Below, piece by piece: positions 19,025 through 26,750 of a stretch of DNA of 64,000 nt. Location of the stretch: the NCBI GenBank assembly GCA_963663495.1, contig OY760427.1:1488001-1552000 (forward strand). Direction: 5' to 3'. The notes beneath the pieces were generated by a model that was not told the DNA's origin, did no database searches, and worked only from the letters and a program-made list of their open reading frames with translations. Position 1 is the first letter of the stretch. The number at the start of each line of letters is the position of its first letter. The stretch is from G963663495 sp963663495. Its GTDB lineage: Bacteria; Bacteroidota; Rhodothermia; Rhodothermales; Bin80. Position numbers and translations under genes: made by a program.

Positions 19025-20068
19025 CTACGCTGTACAGCCTTCTTCGCGCATCCGATCAATGGCGGCTGTAGGGCCCAATACGATAAGGATATCGCCTCCT
19101 TCAATCAGCTCCTCCGGACCCGGATTGAAACGCATTTTCTGGGTGGCACCCTTGATGATACTTACAACAATAACGCTAAAATGCTGCCGCAGCCCGGTGT
19201 CGGCGAGTGTTTTGTCTGCCAGGAATGATCCATGCTCTATCGTGGCCTCGTCCATCAATAATCCCTCGTTGTCCGATGTCAGTACTTCGGACATAAATCT
19301 GTCTACATTCGGACGCAGAATGACTTGAGCCATACGAAGTGCGCCTACATTCGAGGGTGCTATCACATGGGTCGCACCGGCTCGTAGCATCTTGCGTCGA
19401 TTGTGCTCCACAGCGATCCTGGACAGGATAAGAATTTCTGGTGCGTATTCGCGGGCGACCAGCGTGATAAACACGTTATCGCTATCGTTCGGTAACGCCG
19501 CAATCAGTCCCTTCGCACGTCGAACGCCCGCCTTTATCAGCACCTCGTCGTCCGTTGCATTGCCATGGATGGCCGGAGTTCCGCGGTTCTTGAGTCTCGC
19601 AATCGTCTCGGCATTGGTGTCAACAACTACAACATCGCTTCCACCTTCTACGAGTTCTTTCCGTAGGAGATTACCCACTCGGCCGTGACCACAAAGTATG
19701 TAATGGTTTTCCATGCGACGCAATTGCAGCGCTTGGCGCCGTTGTCGGAGCAGCCTGTCTGCTAATACTAGGCTGGCCCATCGGGTGCCCACAAAGGCGG
19801 CTGCGCCGATCCCCACGAACGCAAACCCGATAGTGAATATGCGGCCGTATGTTGATAAATCGTGAACTTCCTGGAAGCCGATAGTCGAAACCGTAATGAC
19901 TGCCATATAGGCTGCATCAAGCAGGGGCCAGTCTTCAAGCACTGCATAGCCAACGGTACCCATCCCGAGCCAGAATACCAGGAAGATAGTCGGGGCCAAG
20001 AGACTGTGGTATAATTCAACATCATCCGCTAATCGACCGAAAAGCCGACGTACACCGGCAAGCCGCAT
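19025..20068 (-). CDS. TrkA/RCK-domain potassium channel protein
   Basis: The 347-residue protein has two transmembrane helices around a pore loop (selectivity filter TIGF, residues 62-65). An RCK-N Rossmann domain follows (YILCGHGRVG, VVVVDTNAE), then an RCK-C domain (about residues 265-345). The architecture is that of a prokaryotic two-TM K+ channel with a cytosolic ligand-gated ring, acting in the inner membrane. The start ATG at 20068 lies 20 bp from the end of a composite mobile unit. This unit has cut the gene off from an upstream operon that, with the insert removed, would read xseB, ATPase-like gene, channel gene, L,D-transpeptidases. Confidence 0.88.
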   Translation of the reverse strand: MRLAGVRRLFGRLADDVELYHSLLAPTIFLVFWLGMGTVGYAVLEDWPLLDAAYMAVITVSTIGFQEVHDLSTYGRIFTIGFAFVGIGAAAFVGTRWASLVLADRLLRQRRQALQLRRMENHYILCGHGRVGNLLRKELVEGGSDVVVVDTNAETIARLKNRGTPAIHGNATDDEVLIKAGVRRAKGLIAALPNDSDNVFITLVAREYAPEILILSRIAVEHNRRKMLRAGATHVIAPSNVGALRMAQVILRPNVDRFMSEVLTSDNEGLLMDEATIEHGSFLADKTLADTGLRQHFSVIVVSIIKGATQKMRFNPGPEELIEGGDILIVLGPTAAIDRMREEGCTA

Positions 20069-20088
20069 GGTCGTTCAAGCTATACTTT

Positions 20089-20209
20089 GGGAATTATATA
20101 CGTGAGTGACCAACTGTACACAGTGAGGCACTAGTATCAATTTCACGGGTCATAGGGGTCGGTAACCCGAACGCCCCTCGCCGTGCAGAAGCCCCAATCC
20201 CGGAGGCCA
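20089..20209 (-). ncRNA. Predicted omega-RNA scaffold, copy A2
   Basis: This is the 3' end of the tnpB gene plus the right end of the element. It contains the conserved hairpin formed by AGGGG/CCCCT around CGGGTTACCG. Sequence conservation with the divergent family-B elements is concentrated here. The guide would be read from the flank beyond 20089. The assignment is by analogy with known TnpB systems. Confidence 0.4.
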
Positions 20210-21344
20210 GTATGTTTGCAGCCGCATTCAGGTCTGCATGATCCGCATGTCCACAGGACATACACGTGAATTTGCTCTGCGTCTTACGGTTACTCGCTTC
20301 TGTGTGCCCACACACAGAACACCGCTGACTGGTATAGGCAGCGGTAACCTTTATCACCTTGCGGCACTTATAGCTCAGCATCTGATCCAGCTGGCCCCAA
20401 CCTGTTCGCAGTATTCCACGGTTGAGGCCAGACTTCTGTCTGACGTTTGTGCCAAAGCTCTCCATCGTCCCCTTAGCTGAACGTGTCATCGCTTTGATCT
20501 TTAGGTCCTCCAGTATCACCGTTGAGGAGCATTTGGCAATACTGCGACTTACCTGGTGGTTCGCATTCTTGAGGATGTTAGCACGCTTGCGCTGTATGCG
20601 GGCGATTCTATGCTTCCGCCTGTTACGACGGTTGGAGCCTTTCTTCTGTCTCGCCAGTCTTCGCTGATGCCGCTTCAACTTGGCATCAAGACGCTTGGTA
20701 TCCGGTTGTCTGATAATGCTTGTATCGCCCTCTGTGGAGACCATAGCGATCTGCCCGCAATTACGGTCAATGCCTACAGCACCGCCGGTATCCTCTATTA
20801 CAGGTGCCTCAATCTTGTAGCAGATGACAGCATACCCTTTGCCGGCGTTCTTCTTTACAGTGGCTTTGATGGGTATACCATCAGGGTACGGGTTGCCTCC
20901 CCGCCTGCGGAGCGCCATATATCCCACTTTCGGGATATACAGCTTGCCATCCCGAACCCTTACGTTATCCGGGATCGTGAACGAAGGCGTACTACCACGT
21001 CTGGAATGGAATCTCGGTCTTCTCTTACCTTCCTTGAAGAATGCCTTCCATGCATCCGCCTGATATTTCAATGTGTATCTAACGACACCAAAGGAGTATT
21101 CAGGTAGCCACTCGACCGTACGGCGCAGTGCCGTGAACCGCTTCCCCAGCGAGAAGAAGCTTACCGAGGGCGGCTTCTCTCCAGCCTCTTTCGCTTTCTT
21201 GTAGGCCTCGCTCTGCTCTGCGAGGATGGCATTCCACACAAACCTACACGCACCCGCTAATCCAGCAAGGTGCTTGGCGTTACTTCGACTTCCGGGCAAC
21301 AGCCTGTATGTGATATTGCGGTATGTACTAACCGTTTCGGGCAT
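20094..21344 (-). CDS. tnpB: TnpB, intact 416-residue copy
   Basis: TnpB proteins are RNA-guided DNA endonucleases encoded by insertion elements. This copy has a full frame from ATG (MPETVSTYRN) to the element end. The RuvC-like triad is present: Asp193 in AVGIDRNCGQ, Glu279 in ILEDL and Asp371 in ADLNAAANIL. A zinc ribbon (CSVCGHTEA...CMSCG) has four Cys at about 342, 345, 361 and 364. A basic helical region (about 215-262) precedes the Glu motif. No TnpA partner is present. Confidence 0.88.
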   Translation of the reverse strand: MPETVSTYRNITYRLLPGSRSNAKHLAGLAGACRFVWNAILAEQSEAYKKAKEAGEKPPSVSFFSLGKRFTALRRTVEWLPEYSFGVVRYTLKYQADAWKAFFKEGKRRPRFHSRRGSTPSFTIPDNVRVRDGKLYIPKVGYMALRRRGGNPYPDGIPIKATVKKNAGKGYAVICYKIEAPVIEDTGGAVGIDRNCGQIAMVSTEGDTSIIRQPDTKRLDAKLKRHQRRLARQKKGSNRRNRRKHRIARIQRKRANILKNANHQVSRSIAKCSSTVILEDLKIKAMTRSAKGTMESFGTNVRQKSGLNRGILRTGWGQLDQMLSYKCRKVIKVTAAYTSQRCSVCGHTEASNRKTQSKFTCMSCGHADHADLNAAANILASGIGASARRGAFGLPTPMTREIDTSASLCTVGHSRI

Positions 21345-21545
21345 GGCACTGTGATATATAACTCCCTAATATATGATAATTATATTCCATGCGTACCCAC
21401 GTGTTGAGTTATTTGAAATAATTGCAGTTTTTCGTGAAAAGCGGGAGCCGATTATGAAAAACTGGCAAAAGCCATCCTGTCTGCACCACCAAAGCACAAT
21501 AAGTAACTCCTGCGAAAACGCGTGGCATTCAGCCATATAACTCCC

Positions 21546-22014
21546 ATATCTTTCTCCGCTTGCAGAGAGGATTGACGCTATCCGCAATAAGATCATTGGT
21601 AACGCGGAGGACAAGGGCCGGGCATACAATACGGATCAGCTTGACGATCAGCACATTATCCGTCGCATGGTGCTCAAGCGGTGCGTCTACGGTGTTGATA
21701 AGATCCCAATGGCGGTAGAGCTGGCCAAGGTGTCGCTTTGGCTCCACACCTTCACCGTCGGCGCTCCGCTAAGCTTTCTTGATCATCATCTCCGATGCGG
21801 CGACAGCCTGTTCGGCGAGTGGGTGGCTCGCGCTGTGCAGAGGACAAACGAACATAGTAGCCTTTTCCTAAGGGACCCGCTTGACCGGGCGATGCGTGCT
21901 GCCGCACCGATGCAGATCATTGAGGGATTGACGGACGCCGAGATCGCCGAGGCGCACCGGTCTTCTGATATTTTCTCCGAAGTATCGGAAATGACTGCTC
22001 CTCTGCATGCATTT
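21546..22014 (+). pseudogene. N6-adenine DNA methyltransferase (type IIG/Eco57I-like), internal fragment
   Basis: All 156 codons are open, but the fragment has neither start nor stop of its own. It begins at the end of element A2 and ends at the IS1595-type element. The segment CVYGVDKIPMAVELAKVSLWL followed by PLSFLDHHLRCGDSLFG is diagnostic of large Eco57I/type IIG or BREX-like N6-methyltransferases. The catalytic NPPY motif and target-recognition regions are missing. It is captured cargo of the composite unit. Confidence 0.75.
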
Positions 22015-22053
22015 GGGAGTTATATGGCTGAGTGTCACGCGTTTTCGCGGGCG

Positions 22054-22218
22054 TTACTTATTGTGCTTTGGTGGTGCGGACAGGATGGCTTTCGCCAGTT
22101 CTTCCGGTATGGTAGGGATGGATTGTTGGATATTGAGAATGTCGTTTGTTACGGGGCGGCCGGGGCGTTTCGTTTCCTGAATCTTGTTACCGGGCTTCGG
22201 GGATTTATCTATGCTCAT
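22054..22218 (-). CDS. Small 54-residue protein of the IS1595-type element
   Basis: The ORF starts at ATG 22218 and ends in TAA at 22054. The product is basic and Pro-rich at the N-terminus and ends EELAKAILSAPPKHNK. The TnpB-element left modules keep the same C-terminal coding sequence in frame (YEKLAKAILSAPPKHKK then stop), fused to unrelated sequence. This suggests that the ORF was part of the ancestral element. I do not recognise its function and see no clear ribosome-binding site. Confidence 0.4.
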   Translation of the reverse strand: MSIDKSPKPGNKIQETKRPGRPVTNDILNIQQSIPTIPEELAKAILSAPPKHNK

Positions 22219-22458
22219 GGTGTTATAGGCTATAGAGTAGCACTAAGCCATTGGGGCAGAATACCGAAATGATTTCATGGCGGACATCTGCTTAGAGTAG
22301 GGGGCTGCATACATTGCGATCCAGTTTTCACGACAGTCGATCAACTTCAGGACCGATTCCTTGGCTTATATCGGGACGCTCTTGACAATGCGGAAGTACT
22401 GGGCGGACCCCGGTACGGGCCACGAAGCGCACCGGACGAACCCATGAGACGCGGGCCA

Positions 22459-22700
22459 TCAAGCACAGACATGGAAAAGCTGGCGCATAACGGCCCTGAC
22501 CACCGGAATGGGTACGGCGTTGCCAGTAAGCCGTCTGACGGTCGTTATCGGACTGTCAATCTCGTAGCTGTCGGGGAAGCCTTGCAGGCGCAGTATTGCG
22601 CGGCCCGTTCGTCTCCGTTCTTCGTCCACGAGCAAGTAGTGGTAGCCGGCCGATGCCCGGAGTGCGCATGAGTACGGATGGCTTGATACGTTACCGCTTA
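22459..22700 (-). pseudogene. C5-cytosine DNA methyltransferase, C-terminal fragment
   Basis: On the minus strand the frame reads ILRLQGFPDSYEID and then TGNAVPIPVVRAVM before TGA at 22459. These match conserved motifs IX-X of 5-methylcytosine methyltransferases (RLQGFPD and GNAVPxPV). The catalytic PCQ and ENV motifs are absent and an in-frame stop lies just upstream near 22700. Downstream of the stop, a coding-like stretch (22416-22243, containing AKESVLKLIDCRENWIAMY, one internal stop) may be another remnant. The fragment lies between the ends of the IS1595-type element, so it may be passenger DNA. Confidence 0.7.
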
Positions 22701-22707
22701 CGTTTAG

Positions 22708-23664
22708 CTATGAAATAAGGGATTTGTACATGAGCCGTTTACCGACCAGTCCTTGAGCAATTATTGTCATTGGCTCCGCTGTGTCGTAGTCGCGTGCATT
22801 GTGTCGCCCTGCAAATTCGTTCACGTACCGCTGTAGGTGTTTCTTGCTCATGTGGTGGTACGTTCCGTAGTACCCACGCTTCAGCAAAGACCAGAAGCTC
22901 TCTACGCCATTGGTATGGACCTGCTCACGAACGTATTCGCCAACAGAGTGACGTACGTAGGCGTGGTTGTTGCGGCCCCGGTATGCTGACGTGCCATCCG
23001 TATAGACCTCGGTGTCTTCCGAGACATGGGTATCCACAAACGCATTGAGCGTCTGTCCGTCTATGTTTTCTACTACCTGGGCAGAAATGCTATTGGTGAC
23101 ACGATCACGGACTCCTACAACGGCTTTCTTACCTACTGGCCCACGGCCTGCTTTCAGCTTCTTGCTGGCGTGCTTGTTCTTTTCCTTGCCACCGAAGTAG
23201 GCTTCGTCAACCTCTACCGGACCGGCAAATAGTGCATGCTCTCCATTCCATGATTGTCGAATACGGTGGGACAGATGCCACGCTGTCGTCTGGGTTATGC
23301 CAAGGTCACGATGCAGCTTCATGCTGGATACGCCCTTGATACTGGTAGTCATGATGTAAATGGCTAATGCCCATACCTGGTATCCCAGTTTGGAGTCCTG
23401 CATTACAGTCCCTATGCGGACACTGAATCGTTTACGGCAACTACGGCGACGATAAGGCATGCTAGGATGTTTGGCGCCAGACTGTACGTTCTTAGACGCA
23501 CAGTGCGGGCAAACAGGAGTGTCGCCCCAACGCTTCATTGCGAACCATGCTTCGGCTGATGGGTCGTCTGGAAACATTTTGGTTAGCTTGATCAAGGACA
23601 CTCCTTCACGATCAGCCCGTCCAGGGCCATTGGTGTTTCTGTTGTTTCTTTTCTTTGAAGGCAT
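22708..23664 (-). CDS. IS1595-family DDE transposase
   Basis: The 318-residue protein has an N-terminal zinc-ribbon (CPHCASKNV, then RRRSCRKRFSVRIGT). The ISXO2-like DDE domain follows: VEVDEAYFGGKEKN, YTDGTSAYRG, and HTNGVESFWSLLKRGYYGTYHHMS with the N/E residues of the family. The length and motif order are typical of IS1595. The gene is open from ATG 23664. It is the only DDE transposase in the window whose family makes 8-bp target duplications and whose gene lies between ends like those of the TnpB elements. Confidence 0.9.
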   Translation of the reverse strand: MPSKKRNNRNTNGPGRADREGVSLIKLTKMFPDDPSAEAWFAMKRWGDTPVCPHCASKNVQSGAKHPSMPYRRRSCRKRFSVRIGTVMQDSKLGYQVWALAIYIMTTSIKGVSSMKLHRDLGITQTTAWHLSHRIRQSWNGEHALFAGPVEVDEAYFGGKEKNKHASKKLKAGRGPVGKKAVVGVRDRVTNSISAQVVENIDGQTLNAFVDTHVSEDTEVYTDGTSAYRGRNNHAYVRHSVGEYVREQVHTNGVESFWSLLKRGYYGTYHHMSKKHLQRYVNEFAGRHNARDYDTAEPMTIIAQGLVGKRLMYKSLIS

Positions 23665-23782
23665 TTAGTTAGGTCATCAATCTATCACGGGATGGTGCCC
23701 ATTTTCGGTATAGTCGGTTCCCGCTAATCGCGACCAAACTGCAATTATTTCAACAATTTAACGCGTGGGCAGTCAGCTATAT

Positions 23783-25705
23783 AGTGTTTGCCAGAAAAGT
23801 ATGGTCTTGCGAGCGACTCTTGGCTGAGTGGGGGGCTGGAATTCGAATTGGGGATCGGAATGACAAGTCAGCAAGGATTTTTCGACGGTAACGGTGCCGA
23901 CTTTGTCCGCTCACGCCGGCAATCCTAGGGTTTTGACGTTGATCAGACGTGTTTTTGTCGTCCATCAGCGAGGCATGAACATACGTTGGCCTCTCGCCCT
24001 TGCAGGCTACCTTGATTCTGTGCTGAAGACGCTCGCGCGAGTACCTACGCCGCGCGCTTGCGGGCCTGCTCGCACCGCCTTCGTCGCTCCTCGCTCCGCT
24101 TCACTATCTGTCCGATACGGTGCACATTTGCCGCTACCACTACCAGCGCCACCGTTCGAACAAAGCCTTCCTTGCCACGGGTCCGTATCAAACCCAGGCC
24201 CCGATGATTCAAATTGTTGATCGCCGACTCCACTGCCGGATGCTGACGACGACCCTCCACAAACTTCGGATCGGATTCCCTCTCCTTGTCCGCTTTGCTC
24301 AACTTACCCCTCTTCGGCATGATCACCGTGTCCAACACCGGCTCCAGCGCCTTACGGTTCTTTACCGATGAGTACCCCTTATCCATGCTGCACGATGTGA
24401 TCGCCGGATACCGATCCTTCGCTTCCTTCATAAACCCCACAATCATATCCGAATCCACCCCTTCGTGCAGTATCTGATGCCACAATATCAACTGATGCTG
24501 ATCCTCCAGCACGCATACCGGCAGACCCAACTCCGCAATCACCCCCGCCTTCCCCTTGGTGATCCAACGAGTATGCGGCTCATGTATCGAAAATACCTTC
24601 TCATCATGCGGAATCACCTCCCCCTTCAATAGACGCCTATCTACTTGATCTATCTGCCTTTGTGCATCTGCCAAGTACCGCAACACCTCCTCAAGATCCG
24701 CGTCTTTCTCCTTCAACACGCTGACACTGCTCTCCGCACGCTCAATCAGAACACGACACATCTTCACATACTTTCTCACCTTCGACTCATCACGCCACTG
24801 ACGGTGCGTACGCACCCGGTTGAAGGCCTTCTTCAAGGTACGACTCCAGTACACAGCCTTGCGCCAGCCCGCAAGGCTGTGCGCCTCACATGCGCAATGC
24901 AACTCCCGAATCAGGCACCGCATCGATTCCCACAACAAACGAACATCCGTAGGCCACTCCACATTCGCTTTGGCCACCGCCGAATCAACCCGGCCAAGAA
25001 GCGGCTCCTCTGGCTCCTGTTCTACCAATCGGTGACCGCAAGCCACCACCGCATCGTTGATCTGCTTCAGGATGTCCGCTGTTAGCAGGCTCACGTTATC
25101 AATAACGGTCTGCAGCTGATAGACAGGCTCGTCCCAGAAATTCGTATGCCCCAGCATCTGGCGCACCTCCAAATGATTGGCGGCTAGGCTCCTCAAACGA
25201 TCAAAGTCGCAGTTGAGGGCCTGCTTCAATACCCCCAAGACAAAGACGCGCCAAAGTGCCATCCCCGGACGACCACGCTGCAAATCAATATTCGGAAGCA
25301 ACTGCGTCTCCAGGATCTCAAAGATCTTCTGCCGAGCCGTTGGGTCGCAATACAGGTGCTGCAGACCTTTTAGCACTGCCGGTATATCGTCCCGGTCTTT
25401 GGGGTGGAAGGTCATCTCTTCAATGGGGACCTGCCCGAGCTTAAACTGTGTATCCTCTACAATCCGCATGGTATTAATCGTATGAATAATCGGCCCCAAG
25501 GGGCCTTATATCGATGAAAACGCCCGAAACAGAAGGATTTGGCCAAACATTCGTTAGAGACACGCTGGCTGAATAATCTGCAATGTGCAAATACGGTATG
25601 GCTCATATCCATCTGTAACCGTAACGCTTACAGGTGGATAGAACGAGTATCAAACGGCCTTGTTTCGCCGTTTTTCAGCCCTCCTACCTTTTTCTGGCAA
25701 ACACT
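23783..25705 (-). mobile_element. ISNCY-type insertion sequence, complete
   Basis: Terminal inverted repeats AGTGTTTGCCAGAAAA lie at both ends. The element is flanked by ATAT (23779-23782 and 25706-25709), a likely 4-bp target duplication. It is inserted in the right end of the IS1595-type element, splitting it from its last 11 bp. A second, broken copy begins at 62462. Confidence 0.8.
24045..25499 (-). CDS. ISNCY (ISDol1-type) transposase
   Basis: The frame is 484 residues, and the likely start is the ATG at 25469 (MRIVEDTQFKLG). The second copy's gene begins at the same residue. Features of this family are the HPKDRDDIPAVLKGLQ N-terminal region, RPGMALWRVFVLGVLKQAL, a coiled helical middle region, then SCSMDKGYSSVKNR with the catalytic Asp and VESAINNLNHRGL with the Glu. 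The C-terminus is rich in Arg. It appears intact. Confidence 0.82.
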   Translation of the reverse strand: MGPIIHTINTMRIVEDTQFKLGQVPIEEMTFHPKDRDDIPAVLKGLQHLYCDPTARQKIFEILETQLLPNIDLQRGRPGMALWRVFVLGVLKQALNCDFDRLRSLAANHLEVRQMLGHTNFWDEPVYQLQTVIDNVSLLTADILKQINDAVVACGHRLVEQEPEEPLLGRVDSAVAKANVEWPTDVRLLWESMRCLIRELHCACEAHSLAGWRKAVYWSRTLKKAFNRVRTHRQWRDESKVRKYVKMCRVLIERAESSVSVLKEKDADLEEVLRYLADAQRQIDQVDRRLLKGEVIPHDEKVFSIHEPHTRWITKGKAGVIAELGLPVCVLEDQHQLILWHQILHEGVDSDMIVGFMKEAKDRYPAITSCSMDKGYSSVKNRKALEPVLDTVIMPKRGKLSKADKERESDPKFVEGRRQHPAVESAINNLNHRGLGLIRTRGKEGFVRTVALVVVAANVHRIGQIVKRSEERRRRCEQARKRAA

Positions 25706-25716
25706 ATATAACTCCC

Positions 25717-26220
25717 CTATACTTTCTGCTCCGACCATCGGAGCACGGCAGCGTTCCAGCTAAGGTGCAACGGCCGTTCAAATCCACCGGCACGAAGAGC
25801 ACCGAGAGTGGTTAGCGATGGGTCCAGAATCCTCGTAGATGGGCCTGCGGAGCCATTCTCCACCAAGGTTCTAAAAGTACGGCGCGATATGCTTTGAATA
25901 TCCCCTGTCTCGTCGCGGTAGTGAACCAACAGCGGCGGCAGAACTCGGACCCCGGCGGCGGCACAAGCTTCATTCACGGCGCGAAACAAGGCGTCCATAC
26001 CGCATCCGCTAATCTCGCCACCGGTCGGTATGTGGCCTGCGGTGACGAGGAACCGCTCGTCTAGTATGGTTTGCGCTCCAGCTACCCGACGCCCGTGTGA
26101 CAACCACCGCGTCAGGAACAGATCGATGGCTTCTTTTAGGTGCTGCGGACACGTTGGAGCGTGATCCAGAGAAAAAATCCAGATCCGCGCGGAATCGGGC
26201 AACGAAATATTCCAGTTCAC
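25717..26220 (-). CDS. Small 'ABC transporter ATPase'-like protein
   Basis: The 167-residue protein has the layout of a short conserved family annotated as 'ABC transporter ATPase' in Bacteroidota, though it has no Walker motifs. FLTRWLSHGRRVAGAQTILDERFLVTAG precedes SGCGMDALFRAVN, the typical conserved 'W..HG' and 'SGCSID' regions. The function is unknown. It lies 7 bp from xseB on the same strand. Its stop codon is completed by the edge of the composite mobile unit; in the uninterrupted site the stop would also be TAG. Confidence 0.6.
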   Translation of the reverse strand: MNWNISLPDSARIWIFSLDHAPTCPQHLKEAIDLFLTRWLSHGRRVAGAQTILDERFLVTAGHIPTGGEISGCGMDALFRAVNEACAAAGVRVLPPLLVHYRDETGDIQSISRRTFRTLVENGSAGPSTRILDPSLTTLGALRAGGFERPLHLSWNAAVLRWSEQKV

Positions 26221-26227
26221 GTGTGGG

Positions 26228-26449
26228 CTAGGGTTCGGGATGCTGTCGGGTCAAACTGTCGTGCAGTTTCTCAATTCGCAGTTCTGTTTCATCCAGATAT
26301 TTCAGGCACTGGCTGGCAAGGTGTATGCCCTCCTCAAAATCCTTCAACGCATCCTCAAGCGTCCCTGTATCGCTATCAAGCTTTGTGGCAAGCTGCTCCA
26401 GTCGTGTCAAGGCCGCTTCCAATCGTGGTTCGCTGCGCTTCTCGCTCAT
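26228..26449 (-). CDS. xseB: Exodeoxyribonuclease VII small subunit
   Basis: The 73-residue helical protein has the normal size for XseB and its typical pattern: EAALTRLEQLATKLDSDTGTLEDAL, then a second helix (FEEGIHLASQCLKYLDETELRIEKL). It binds XseA to form exonuclease VII, which degrades single-stranded DNA. In this genome xseA lies about 14 kb away on the same strand (40795-42015), with mobile DNA and two genes in between. Confidence 0.88.
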   Translation of the reverse strand: MSEKRSEPRLEAALTRLEQLATKLDSDTGTLEDALKDFEEGIHLASQCLKYLDETELRIEKLHDSLTRQHPEP

Positions 26450-26750
26450 CGTACCGGTAACTATATTTTCACAATAAAGTCCCCTATAAGCTCTCCAAAA
26501 CAGGCGGCAATTACCACCATGTTCAGCAGTATCTTTTGCGAAAACTTAGGGAGTTATATGGCTGAGTGCCACGCGTTTTCGCAGGAATTACTTTTTGTGC
26601 TTTGGTGGTGCAGACAGGATGGCTTTCGCCAACTTTTCATAATCGGTTCCCGCTTTTCACGAACAAACTGCAATTATTTCAAATAACTCAACACGCGGGT
26701 ACGCATGCTATATAATTTCCATCTATTAGGGAGTTATATACCACAGTGCC

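Larger units (their letters stand above)
20089..21545 (-). mobile_element. TnpB element, family A, copy A2
   Basis: This is a complete-length element on the minus strand, with the right end GGGAATTATAT at 20089 and the left end ATATAACTCCC ending at 21545. Its two 8-bp flanks differ (TATACTTT and ATATCTTT). The left flank is instead duplicated at 25718, at the far side of the composite unit. Confidence 0.85.
22015..25716 (-). mobile_element. IS1595-type element with the same ends as the TnpB elements, interrupted by ISNCY
   Basis: The left end (GGGAGTTATAT at 22015) is nearly identical to the left module of the TnpB elements. The right end, at 25706-25716, is the inverted copy. The two ends pair over ~28 bp with few mismatches (GGGAGTTATATrGCTGAsTG and beyond). 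Between them lie a small ORF, a C5-methyltransferase remnant and the IS1595 transposase gene, plus the ISNCY insertion 23783-25705. The ~165 bp left module of every TnpB element corresponds to the two ends of this element joined together (22015-22098 with 23713-23782). Confidence 0.6.
20089..25717. mobile_element. Composite mobile unit bounded by TATACTTT target duplication
   Basis: The direct repeat TATACTTT occurs at 20081-20088 and 25718-25725. The outer ends are GGGAATTATAT at 20089 and the inverted GGGGAGTTATAT ending at 25717. Inside are a complete tnpB element (A2), an N6-methyltransferase fragment, an IS1595-type element with a C5-methyltransferase remnant, and an ISNCY insertion. Neither inner junction shows a matching duplication. 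The simplest reading is that two related end pairs moved together, carrying the DNA between them. The insertion falls exactly at the stop codon of the upstream gene, which keeps a TAG. Confidence 0.7.

Noticed and set aside
20094..21344. Interpreting the 416-residue nucleases as CRISPR effectors (Cas12-like)
   Set aside because: They have TnpB length, sit inside repeat-bounded elements, and I see no CRISPR array anywhere in the window.
20081..21553. TATACTTT and ATATCTTT as an imperfect duplication around A2
   Set aside because: Only half the positions match, and TATACTTT has a perfect partner at 25718 in the correct orientation.
21546..22700. A functional restriction-modification system from the two methyltransferase pieces
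   Set aside because: One lacks the catalytic NPPY part and the other lacks the PCQ part. They are on opposite strands, and no restriction enzyme is recognisable.
22100..23712. Independent IS1595 insertion with CGGTAT-like target repeats
   Set aside because: A short repeat is present at both junctions, but no inverted repeats start there, whereas the outer ends do pair. It is kept only as an alternative in the finding on IS1595.
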